A DNA stretch of 14,589 nucleotides from positions 1 through 14,589 of the forward strand of contig CANHMN010000017.1 in NCBI GenBank assembly GCA_947461645.1, given 5' to 3'. The notes under the pieces are model-generated. The model searched no databases. It was not told where the DNA came from and worked only from the letters and a program-made list of their open reading frames with translations. Positions within the stretch are counted from its first letter, which is position 1; each line of letters starts with the position of its first letter. This document shows, one piece after another, positions 7,894 through 14,589 of the stretch. Both the position numbers and the translations under genes were made by a program. The DNA is from Chitinophagaceae bacterium. Its GTDB lineage: Bacteria; Bacteroidota; Bacteroidia; Chitinophagales; Chitinophagaceae.

Positions 7894-8981
7894 CTTATTA
7901 TTTTGATGATTTCTTCCGCTACTCTTTTGTCAGCATCAGGAATAGCAAATTTTACAATGTTGTTTTTCATGCGCTCTTGCTCAGCTTCGTTGTTCATCAA
8001 TGCGATCAAAGCAGGAATTAATTTTTCTTTTGCTTCTTTGTCATTTACCATCAATGCTGCATTTTGTTGAACGAGCTTCATAGCATTTGCAGTTTGATGA
8101 TCTTCTGCAGCATGAGGATAGGGCACAAAAATCACCGGCTTGCGAACTATACTCAGCTCAGAAACCGACATTGCTCCGCTTCTGCTGACTACCACATCTG
8201 CAGCTGCATAAGCACAATCCATTCTTTGAATAAAATCGTTCACTTTCACCATCGAATTGTTTTCTGTTGCCTTTTTTGCAGTATCATAAAAAGGGATACC
8301 TGTTTGCCAAATGAGTTGAATATTATTTTTTTCAAGCAAATCAAGGTTTTCTTTTACTGCTTCATTGATGCTTTTAGCACCCAAACTGCCTCCTATAACC
8401 AGAAGGGTTTTTACATTGAACTTTAAGCCAAAGTGATTAAGTGCGGTTTGTTTATCGATACTACTGTTTACAATAGCTGAGCGAACCGGATTGCCGGAAA
8501 TAAATATTTTCTCTACAGGAAAAAACTTTTCCATTCCTTCAGTTGCAGTAAATACTTTGGTTGCTTTCTTAGCTAAAAGCATGTTACTTTTTCCGGCGAA
8601 AGAATTTGCTTCATGAATAAAAGTGCTAATGCCTTTTGATTGTGCAAATTTCAAAACAGGAAAAGTAGAATAGCCTCCCACGCCTACAACAGCATCAGGT
8701 TTGAACTTTTTGAAAATTTGTGCAACCTGAAAAAAGCTTTTTAATAGCTTGAAAGGCAAGCCGACATTTTTAAACCAATTGCTTCTGTTGAAGCCTGCGA
8801 TATCAATCCCTTCAATAGCGTAACCTGCCTGAGGCACTTTTTCCATTTCCATTTTTCCATTTGCACCAACAAAAAGGAAAACAGCATCATTCAACTGTTG
8901 CTTAATTGCATTTGCAATTGCAACAGCCGGAAAAATATGGCCCCCGGTTCCGCCACCTGCTATGATAAACTTTTTAGACAT
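7890..8981 (-). CDS. murG: MurG, lipid II-forming GlcNAc transferase
   Basis: Peripheral inner-membrane GT-B glycosyltransferase that moves GlcNAc from UDP-GlcNAc to lipid I, giving lipid II. Visible motifs: the N-terminal glycine loop GGGTGGH (9-15) ending in the catalytic His, GGYSTFP (102-108), HEANSFAGKSN (123-133), SGNPVR (162-167), GGSLGAKSIN (197-206), IWQTG (224-228), SRSGAMSVSE (266-275), and the donor-site segment HAAEDHQTANA (290-300). The HEQN motif of E. coli reads HEAN here, which I take as lineage variation. The length of 363 is normal (E. coli 355). Its ATG shares one base with the ftsW stop (TAATG), and its stop overlaps the murC TTG start, so ftsW, murG and murC are probably translationally coupled. 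Confidence 0.98.
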   Translation of the reverse strand: MSKKFIIAGGGTGGHIFPAVAIANAIKQQLNDAVFLFVGANGKMEMEKVPQAGYAIEGIDIAGFNRSNWFKNVGLPFKLLKSFFQVAQIFKKFKPDAVVGVGGYSTFPVLKFAQSKGISTFIHEANSFAGKSNMLLAKKATKVFTATEGMEKFFPVEKIFISGNPVRSAIVNSSIDKQTALNHFGLKFNVKTLLVIGGSLGAKSINEAVKENLDLLEKNNIQLIWQTGIPFYDTAKKATENNSMVKVNDFIQRMDCAYAAADVVVSRSGAMSVSELSIVRKPVIFVPYPHAAEDHQTANAMKLVQQNAALMVNDKEAKEKLIPALIALMNNEAEQERMKNNIVKFAIPDADKRVAEEIIKIIS

Positions 8982-10315
8982 TATGCAACTGCTGTATTAA
9001 CTTCTTCTTTCTTGTTTTCTTCTGTTTCTTTTGCTGTGTTACCTTCAAGCTGCTCCACGTTTCTGGCTACACTTAATATGATTCCGATAGACACACAAGT
9101 GAAAATAAAACTGCTTCCTCCCATACTTATCAAAGGCAACGTAACACCAGTGTTTGGAAACAGGCTGACATTCACTCCCATATTAACTATCGCCTGTATA
9201 ACAAGCGTGAAACTTAAGGCTAGCGCTAAGAATGCACCGAAAGCAAAAGGACATTTTCGGTAAATACGAATACACCTGAATAAAAACAGCAGATACATCA
9301 ATAGCATAAATGACGCACCTATCAATCCGTATTCTTCAATGATAATGGCGAAAATAAAATCACTGTAACTGTGAGGAAGAAAATTTCTTTGCACACTGTT
9401 TCCTGGCCCTCTGCCCAACCAACCACCATTGGCAATGGCTATTTTTGCCTGATTGATTTGATAGGTTTTTTCATTGTCTTCACTGCCATCAGTGAACATG
9501 AATGTTTGTATTCTGCTTATCCATGTTGGAATTCTGCCACTGCTCATAAACTCCGGTAGATTTTCCGACTTATGTGTTGTCTTATTATAAGTGCTTGCAG
9601 CAACACTGATCAGAAATACCACAGGTATCAAAGCTATTCCAATGGTTAAAAGTATATGCCTTGTTTTTACACGTCCGATGAACATTAGCATTATACTTGT
9701 GCCACCTATTAGTATAGCAGTTGAAAGGTTTGCAGGTGCGATAAGCATGCAGATGATACCAACCGGAATAATCAAAGGCAGAAAACCTTTGGTAAACGAT
9801 TTAATTGATTGTTGCTTTCGGCTGAGAATCCGGCTCATAAACATAAACAAAGAGAGTTTTGCCAGATCTGAAGTTTGAAAAGTTTGATTGATGATTGGAA
9901 GTTTTATCCATCTGCTTCCTTCATTCAACTGAACTCCCATGAAAAGGGTATAAATAAGTAAAGGGATAGAAATCAAAAATGCTATCAATGCCACTCTGTA
10001 ATAAACGGTGTAATTAACACGATGAGCAAAATAAATAATTACAAATCCCCCGGCAATTAGACCAAGCTGTTTAAACAAATAGCTTTCGGTTGAACGACTA
10101 AATCTATATGCCAGAGATCCTGTGCTGCTGTACACGAGCAATAGACTGGCCATCGTTAGAACAATTACAATAGTCCAAATAACTTTATCGCCTTTTGTTT
10201 TTTTAACGATATTGCCACTCATCTCCCCAATACCTTTTATGGGAGTAACCATACTAAGTTCCTCTTTGCTTCCTAAGGCGCTAAACCAATCTTTTATCTT
10301 ACTAATTAATTTCAT
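8981..10315 (-). CDS. ftsW: Septal peptidoglycan polymerase FtsW (SEDS family)
   Basis: Integral membrane glycosyltransferase that polymerises lipid II at the septum together with its class B penicillin-binding protein partner. About ten membrane helices follow residue 44. SEDS signatures include GSRWI (133-137), the catalytic-loop segment LPHSYSDFIFAIIIEEYG (313-330), with D319 matching the essential Asp of the family, and TGVTLPLISMGGSS (389-402). FtsW rather than RodA is inferred from its place between murD and murG. It is 444 residues. The ATG at 10315, 22 bases after murD, adds about 44 soluble residues before the first helix; ATGs at codons 22 and 32 (10222) give shorter forms. The tail after about 418 is charged, rich in Glu and Lys. 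The stop overlaps the murG ATG by one base. Confidence 0.96.
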   Translation of the reverse strand: MKLISKIKDWFSALGSKEELSMVTPIKGIGEMSGNIVKKTKGDKVIWTIVIVLTMASLLLVYSSTGSLAYRFSRSTESYLFKQLGLIAGGFVIIYFAHRVNYTVYYRVALIAFLISIPLLIYTLFMGVQLNEGSRWIKLPIINQTFQTSDLAKLSLFMFMSRILSRKQQSIKSFTKGFLPLIIPVGIICMLIAPANLSTAILIGGTSIMLMFIGRVKTRHILLTIGIALIPVVFLISVAASTYNKTTHKSENLPEFMSSGRIPTWISRIQTFMFTDGSEDNEKTYQINQAKIAIANGGWLGRGPGNSVQRNFLPHSYSDFIFAIIIEEYGLIGASFMLLMYLLFLFRCIRIYRKCPFAFGAFLALALSFTLVIQAIVNMGVNVSLFPNTGVTLPLISMGGSSFIFTCVSIGIILSVARNVEQLEGNTAKETEENKKEEVNTAVA

Positions 10316-10337
10316 TTTCGTTTACAACGAAGGATTT

Positions 10338-11678
10338 TTATAAATTTCTAACTGCTTGTCTGAACTGCATTCCTCTGTCTTCATAATTCTTAAATAAATC
10401 AAAGCTGGCGCATGCCGGGCTCAATAAAACGGCCTCTCCTTTGTTGGCAAATTGAAAAGCAGTATTTACAGCTTCTGCAGCGGAATCTGTGTCAATTATC
10501 AATGGAATGATGTCTTCAAAAGCTTCATGTATTTTTTGGTTGTCTGTACCCAAACAAACAATCGCTTTAACTTTTTCCTGTACAAGTTCTTTGAGCAATT
10601 CATAATCATTTCCTTTGTCAACTCCACCAAGAATAAGAATTACAGGTTTAGTCATGCTTTCCAAAGCAAACCAAGTACTGTTTACGTTGGTAGCCTTACT
10701 GTCGTTGATAAATTCAATCCCTTTAATGGTAGCCACAGATTCCATTCTGTGCTCAAGACTTTGAAACGTTTGAAGCGCTTCTCTGATTTTTTCTTTTCTG
10801 ATGTCGATGGCAATAGCAGCCAAACTAGCGGCCATACTGTTGTATTGGTTGTGTTTGCCTTTTACAGCAAAGTCCTCAACACTCATTTGCATCTCTTCAC
10901 TTTTCCATTTCAAATACATTTTTGCATTTGTCAAATAAGCACCTTGAGGAAGTTCTTTACGCATAGTTATCGGGGCGGGGGTTGATTTAATGGGGTATTG
11001 GTTAATGTTATTAGCAGTCGTCTCATCATCCATGTTATAGATAAATACATCGCCTTCTTGCTGATTTCCTATAATCCTGAATTTGCTCGATATATAATTG
11101 TTGATGTTATAATCGTACCTATCGAGATGATCCTCTGTTATATTGGTAAGTACAGCTACTTTCGGTCTGAAATTTTTGATATCATCCAGCTGAAAAGAAC
11201 TCACTTCAACAACGTACCATTCTTTGGGATCTGTAGCTACCTGTCGTGCGAAAGAGTGACCGATATTCCCAACAAGTGCGCAATTTTTTTCGGCAGTTTT
11301 ACAAATATGATAAGTTAAAGCAGTTGTTGTGGTTTTGCCATTACTACCAGTAATAGCTATTACCTTGCTGGCACCTATATACCTGAAAGCGAATTCCACT
11401 TCGCTGATGATGGAAATGTTTTTGGCCCTGATTTTTTGAATGATGGATGCTTTTTCAGGAATTCCCGGACTTTTAATTACTTCATCGGCAGACAATACAA
11501 GCTCTTCTGTATGTCCGTTTTGCTCGTAACTGATGCTGCCTGATTTTAGCTCAGTTTCAAACTTTGGGGAGATAGCGCCTGCATCTGATACAAAGACATC
11601 GAAGCCACGTTGCTTAGCTAGCAATGCTGCTCCTACTCCACTTTCTCCTGCGCCCAAAATAACAACTCTTTGCATCAT
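10338..11678 (-). CDS. murD: UDP-N-acetylmuramoyl-L-alanine-D-glutamate ligase MurD
   Basis: Cytoplasmic ATP-dependent ligase adding D-Glu to UDP-MurNAc-L-Ala. Motifs in order: the N-terminal Rossmann-like glycine motif GAGESGVGAA (9-18), IKSPGIP (68-74), the ATP loop TGSNGKTT (110-117), NITEDHLDRY (179-188), a likely carbamylated Lys at 199 in YISSKF, EHRME (309-313), NDSKATN (325-331), GGVDKG (351-356), and the D-Glu site segment SPACASFD near the end. The length of 446 is normal (E. coli 438). The gene opens with two consecutive ATG codons (11678 and 11675), so the start could be one residue shorter. Upstream is the 263-base gap after mraY, the only large gap within the cluster; downstream ftsW follows after 22 bases. 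Confidence 0.98.
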   Translation of the reverse strand: MMQRVVILGAGESGVGAALLAKQRGFDVFVSDAGAISPKFETELKSGSISYEQNGHTEELVLSADEVIKSPGIPEKASIIQKIRAKNISIISEVEFAFRYIGASKVIAITGSNGKTTTTALTYHICKTAEKNCALVGNIGHSFARQVATDPKEWYVVEVSSFQLDDIKNFRPKVAVLTNITEDHLDRYDYNINNYISSKFRIIGNQQEGDVFIYNMDDETTANNINQYPIKSTPAPITMRKELPQGAYLTNAKMYLKWKSEEMQMSVEDFAVKGKHNQYNSMAASLAAIAIDIRKEKIREALQTFQSLEHRMESVATIKGIEFINDSKATNVNSTWFALESMTKPVILILGGVDKGNDYELLKELVQEKVKAIVCLGTDNQKIHEAFEDIIPLIIDTDSAAEAVNTAFQFANKGEAVLLSPACASFDLFKNYEDRGMQFRQAVRNL

Positions 11679-11794
11679 CAGATAAAAAATTCAATACAAC
11701 AGCATTCGCAAAATTGAAGCCATGACTATTGGCTCAGCGAAGTGCTGTTTTCCGTTAGGTAATGTTTTGTTAGTTTTCGGGTCGAATTAAAATA

Positions 11795-11878
11795 GGTTCT
11801 TCAATGGTATTGACATTTACAGGATATTTTTCCCACTAAAAATCAAATTCAAAAAAAATGGTTCTTCAAAAGCATTGA
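11795..11878. repeat. Imperfect direct repeat, two 19-base copies
   Basis: GGTTCTTCAATGGTATTGA at 11795-11813 and GGTTCTTCAAAAGCATTGA at 11860-11878 match at 16 of 19 positions, 65 bases apart, with weaker similarity in the AT-rich bases that follow each copy. On the minus strand each reads TCAAT...TTGAAGAACC and can fold into a tiny stem. A third, more degenerate relative with an internal insertion may lie at about 11893-11919. No known repeat family is recognised. Confidence 0.5.
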
Positions 11879-11882
11879 ATTT
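11845..11882 (-). other. AT-rich inverted repeat, possible weak hairpin
   Basis: AAATTCAA (11845-11852) and TTGAATTT (11875-11882) are exact inverted copies around a 22-base loop. In the minus-strand transcript the hairpin would be followed by GATTTTTAG. The stem has only one G-C pair in eight and the loop is large, so it would be weak as a terminator. It overlaps the second copy of the direct repeat. It could modestly attenuate transcription between mraY and murD, or be chance in AT-rich DNA. Confidence 0.3.
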
Positions 11883-11941
11883 AATGGGTTATTCGTTTTC
11901 AAATGGTTGGGGATATTGATTATATTGGATATGGTTTTTTA

Positions 11942-13237
11942 CTATCTTAATTTCAGTGTTACTATTGCCATGGCTACACTCAATATGGTTACAATCCAGA
12001 ATCTCACAGCAATTTTACTTTCATGAAACCCTTTTTTCTGGTAATGATGATGAAGCGGACTCATCAAGAAAATTCTTCTGCCTTCACCATATTTTCTTTT
12101 GGTGTATTTGAAATAGGAAACCTGTATAATCACACTTAGGTTTTCAACTAAAAAAACCATACAGAAAATAGGTATAAGCAATTCTTTTCTAACAATAATG
12201 GCAAGTGCGGCAATGATTCCTCCAAGTGCGAGACTTCCTGTATCGCCCATAAAAACCTGTGCAGGATAAGAGTTGTACCAAAGAAAACCAATACACGCAC
12301 CAACGAAAGCGGCAATAAAAATGGACAATTCTCCCAGGTTGGGTATGTACATGATGTTGAGGTATTCAGCAAACTTGATGTTTCCACTCACATATGCGAA
12401 AATGCCCAAACAAATTCCAATAATTGCACTCACGCCAGTCGCTAGTCCATCAAGACCATCTGTAATATTAGCTCCATTAGAAACAGCGGTTACAATAAAA
12501 ATCACAATAGCGATGTAAATGAGATAGGTGTAATCTTCCATACTTTTAGGAAGCAATCTTGCATAATTGAACTCATGGCTTTTTACAAAAGGAATGGTAG
12601 TAATTACATTCTTTGCGTTGGTGAAAACTCTTTTTTTACCATCAACTACTATAGTATCAAACTTAACCTTTGAAACACTAGCTGAATCTGCAACAATAGT
12701 TCCTGCAACAACTTCACGCTTCACCACCACATTCGGATTGAAATAAAGGGTAGCACCAACGATTATTCCCAACATTACCTGACCGAATATTTTAAACTTA
12801 CCTGCTAACCCGTCTGCATTTGTTTTTTTATAGTCAATTCCTTTTTCCTTTGCAATTTTTTTGGATCTGATTTTAAGCATATCATCAATGAATCCAATAG
12901 CTCCCAACCAAACTGTACAAAGCAGCATCAAACGAATGTATACCTTATCAAGGTTGGCCAACAACAATGTTGGAATCAATATCGCCAATATGATAATGAT
13001 GCCGCCCATTGTAGGTGTTCCTTGTTTTTGCTGCTCTCCTGCCAATCCTAAATCTCTTACCGTTTCACCCAGTTGTTTTTTCTGAAGAAAAGCAATCAGT
13101 TTTTTGCCGTATACCGTTGTAATGACCAATGAAAGTATCAATGCAAGCATCACCCTGAAAGTGATGAACTGAAAAAGCCCTGCACCGGGAAAGCGGTAGT
13201 GCTCATTTATCATCCATTGAAACAAGTGGTACAACAT
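11942..13237 (-). CDS. mraY: Phospho-MurNAc-pentapeptide translocase MraY
   Basis: Integral membrane enzyme that joins phospho-MurNAc-pentapeptide to undecaprenyl phosphate, making lipid I. Motifs: KQGTPTMGG (71-79), IGFIDDMLK (114-122) with the catalytic Asp pair, [15 protein letters not shown] (254-268), [19 protein letters not shown] (322-340), and the HHH loop [11 protein letters not shown] (393-403). About ten membrane helices are apparent. The length of 431 exceeds E. coli MraY (360) because of an insertion at about 168-235 containing short beta-like stretches ([23 protein letters not shown]). This insertion is common in Bacteroidetes MraY and by its position should lie outside the membrane. 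The ATG is 12 bases after the murE stop. The gene ends in TAG ahead of the repeat-bearing gap. Confidence 0.98.
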   Translation of the reverse strand: MLYHLFQWMINEHYRFPGAGLFQFITFRVMLALILSLVITTVYGKKLIAFLQKKQLGETVRDLGLAGEQQKQGTPTMGGIIIILAILIPTLLLANLDKVYIRLMLLCTVWLGAIGFIDDMLKIRSKKIAKEKGIDYKKTNADGLAGKFKIFGQVMLGIIVGATLYFNPNVVVKREVVAGTIVADSASVSKVKFDTIVVDGKKRVFTNAKNVITTIPFVKSHEFNYARLLPKSMEDYTYLIYIAIVIFIVTAVSNGANITDGLDGLATGVSAIIGICLGIFAYVSGNIKFAEYLNIMYIPNLGELSIFIAAFVGACIGFLWYNSYPAQVFMGDTGSLALGGIIAALAIIVRKELLIPIFCMVFLVENLSVIIQVSYFKYTKRKYGEGRRIFLMSPLHHHYQKKGFHESKIAVRFWIVTILSVAMAIVTLKLR

Positions 13238-13249
13238 TTTTTATTTCTT

Positions 13250-14589
13250 TTATCTTTCCAGCAAATCAAAAGTTTCGCTCAAAACTTTTTTATCATCAAA
13301 AGCATGTTTAACTCCGTTAATCTCCTGGTATTTTTCATGCCCCTTTCCTGCAAGCAGTAAGATGTCTTTTTTATCACACAAACTCACAGCCGTTTTTATG
13401 GCTTCTCTCCTGTCAGGAATGGACAAATATTTTTTTCTGGCCACAACGTTCACCCCTGCTTCCATCTCTCTAATGATGGCAGCTGGATCTTCAAAGCGAG
13501 GGTTGTCAGAAGTAAACACAACTTTATCAGAATGAAGGCATGCCACTTCAGCCATTACAGGTCTTTTTGCAGCATCTCTGTTTCCTCCGCAACCCACAAC
13601 AGAAACTATTTTTTGATCTCCTTGCCTTAATTTTTTTAATGTTGCTAAAACATTCAGCAAAGCATCAGGTGTGTGAGCGTAATCAATAATTCCAATAATT
13701 TGATCTTTACTGCTCATCAAATAATCAAACCTTCCCTCCGCACCTGTCAAAGAACTTAATGCTTCAAGAATATGATGTTTTTCTTCTCCCAGAAAAAAGG
13801 CTGTTGCATATACGGCAAGTAAATTATAGGCATTAAACTCTCCTATCAATTTAAAATGAACGTCAATGTCATTGATGCTCATGTGCAATCCTTCCAAACT
13901 ATTGTCGAGTAGTTTCCCTTTTACATCCGCTAGGGTTTTAAGGCTGTAGTATTTCTTTTTTGCTGAAGTATTTTGCAACATCACTGCTCCGCGCTTGTCA
14001 TCAGCATTGCTAATGGCAATACAATCAGAAGAAAGCTGATCAAACCATGATTTTTTTACCCTAATGTATTCTTCAAAAGTTTTATGGTAGTCAAGATGAT
14101 CGTGTGTAATGTTTGAAAAAACAGCAGCAGCAAAATGGAGCCCTGCAATACGTTGTTGATGAATGGCATGACTGCTGCATTCCATAAAAACATGAGTGCA
14201 ACCCTGAGCCTTCATGTTGTTCAATAATTCATAGAGAGAAACTACATCTGGAGTAGTATGTGTTGATTCGAGTATTTGATCGCCAATTCTATTGTGTATG
14301 GTGCTGATTAACCCGCAACGATAACCCAAAGCGCTAAACAATTTCCAAAGCAGAGTAGCGATTGTTGTTTTGCCATTGGTTCCTGTAACACCCACGATTT
14401 TCATTGCTGAATCAGGCGAGTCATAGAAATTGTTGCATATAGTACCAGCCGCTGTTGCTGCATTGGCTACACGTATATAAGTAACACCACTCACTTCCTT
14501 ATCCAGCACCACATCTGTTACTACAGCTACCGCTCCTTTTTGAATGGCATCTTTGATAAAGTCATTACCATCAACCTGAGTTCCCGATA
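13250..14589 (-). CDS. murE: MurE, UDP-MurNAc-tripeptide synthetase (5' end beyond window)
   Basis: Cytoplasmic ATP-dependent ligase adding the third stem-peptide residue. The frame runs open to the window edge: upstream of 14512 it continues with SGTQVDGNDFIKDAIQKGAV, typical of the MurE N-terminal domain, so the start lies outside. About 445 of an expected 480-490 residues are visible. Motifs: the ATP loop GVTGTNGKTT (14363-14392), STHTTPD, ECSSHAIHQQRIAGL, FSNITHDHLDYH, the VKKSWF region that should hold the carbamylated Lys, IDYAHTPDAL, and DNPR (13496-13507). DNPR is the substrate-specificity motif of meso-diaminopimelate-adding enzymes, so mDAP peptidoglycan is inferred. It lies 12 bases before mraY; in related clusters ftsI precedes it. 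Confidence 0.97.
   Translation of the reverse strand, partial: SGTQVDGNDFIKDAIQKGAVAVVTDVVLDKEVSGVTYIRVANAATAAGTICNNFYDSPDSAMKIVGVTGTNGKTTIATLLWKLFSALGYRCGLISTIHNRIGDQILESTHTTPDVVSLYELLNNMKAQGCTHVFMECSSHAIHQQRIAGLHFAAAVFSNITHDHLDYHKTFEEYIRVKKSWFDQLSSDCIAISNADDKRGAVMLQNTSAKKKYYSLKTLADVKGKLLDNSLEGLHMSINDIDVHFKLIGEFNAYNLLAVYATAFFLGEEKHHILEALSSLTGAEGRFDYLMSSKDQIIGIIDYAHTPDALLNVLATLKKLRQGDQKIVSVVGCGGNRDAAKRPVMAEVACLHSDKVVFTSDNPRFEDPAAIIREMEAGVNVVARKKYLSIPDRREAIKTAVSLCDKKDILLLAGKGHEKYQEINGVKHAFDDKKVLSETFDLLER

Larger units (their letters stand above)
11679..11941. other. Non-coding gap between mraY and murD
   Basis: These 263 bases are the only sizeable break among the mur-fts genes here; all other junctions are at most 38 bases. 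Minus-strand ATGs in it open frames of only about 4-10 codons, and nothing resembles a gene. I found no TAnnTTTG promoter on the minus strand and no GC-rich terminator. It is AT-rich and holds a degenerate direct repeat plus an 8-bp inverted repeat (listed separately). It could be a leader, a weak attenuator, or decayed sequence. Confidence 0.7.

Noticed and set aside
10452..10985. 177-codon plus-strand open frame opposite murD
   Set aside because: It lies wholly within murD, which has all its motifs intact. The translation is rich in Phe, Ser and Cys with no family resemblance; it is an antisense shadow.
11679..11730. Possible ten-codon leader peptide (MASILRMLLY) just upstream of murD
   Set aside because: Such short frames are expected by chance in AT-rich DNA; there is no run of regulatory codons and no convincing terminator-antiterminator structure.
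1..14589. Possible mobile element, defence system or other accessory island
   Set aside because: No transposase, integrase, terminal repeat, tRNA or foreign-looking gene is seen; gene order and protein families are the conserved dcw core plus a housekeeping transporter.

Overview
This window is almost entirely a division and cell wall (dcw) gene cluster from an AT-rich member of the Bacteroidetes, probably from the Chitinophagales (inferred from protein style only). The evidence is the gene order, the long MraY with its large extracytoplasmic insertion, a 629-residue FtsZ with a long acidic linker and Bacteroidetes-type C-terminal motifs, a tailed FtsQ, the lack of clear Shine-Dalgarno sites, and a TAnnTTTG promoter element of the Bacteroidetes type. 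All ten genes lie on the minus strand. I see no credible gene on the plus strand, and no RNA gene, insertion sequence, CRISPR array or phage gene.

In the direction of transcription (right to left) the layout is: murE (5' end cut by the window edge, to 13250), mraY (13237-11942), a 263-bp gap, murD (11678-10338), ftsW (10315-8981), murG (8981-7890), murC (7893-6481), ftsQ (6475-5354), ftsA (5343-3922) and ftsZ (3883-1994). A strong hairpin terminator (1916-1937) closes the cluster. Beyond it lies an unrelated gene, a Kup-family potassium transporter (1802 to below 1), cut at its 3' end by the window edge. It probably has its own promoter and a GTG start.

The genes form one pathway. MurE and MurD add the third residue and D-Glu to the UDP-MurNAc peptide, and MurC adds the first L-Ala. 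MraY and MurG build lipid I and lipid II at the membrane. FtsW polymerises lipid II at the septum. FtsQ, FtsA and FtsZ form the divisome scaffold. Spacing is tight (overlaps of 1 and 4 bases; gaps of 5, 10, 12, 22 and 38 bases), which fits one transcript with translational coupling. The one break is the mraY-murD gap, which carries degenerate AT-rich repeats.

I do not find a previously undescribed system here. The points worth a second look are modest: the repeat-bearing gap, the lack of any ATG for kup together with an open frame running back through the terminator, several ambiguous starts (murC, ftsW, ftsA), and the long tails of FtsZ and FtsQ.
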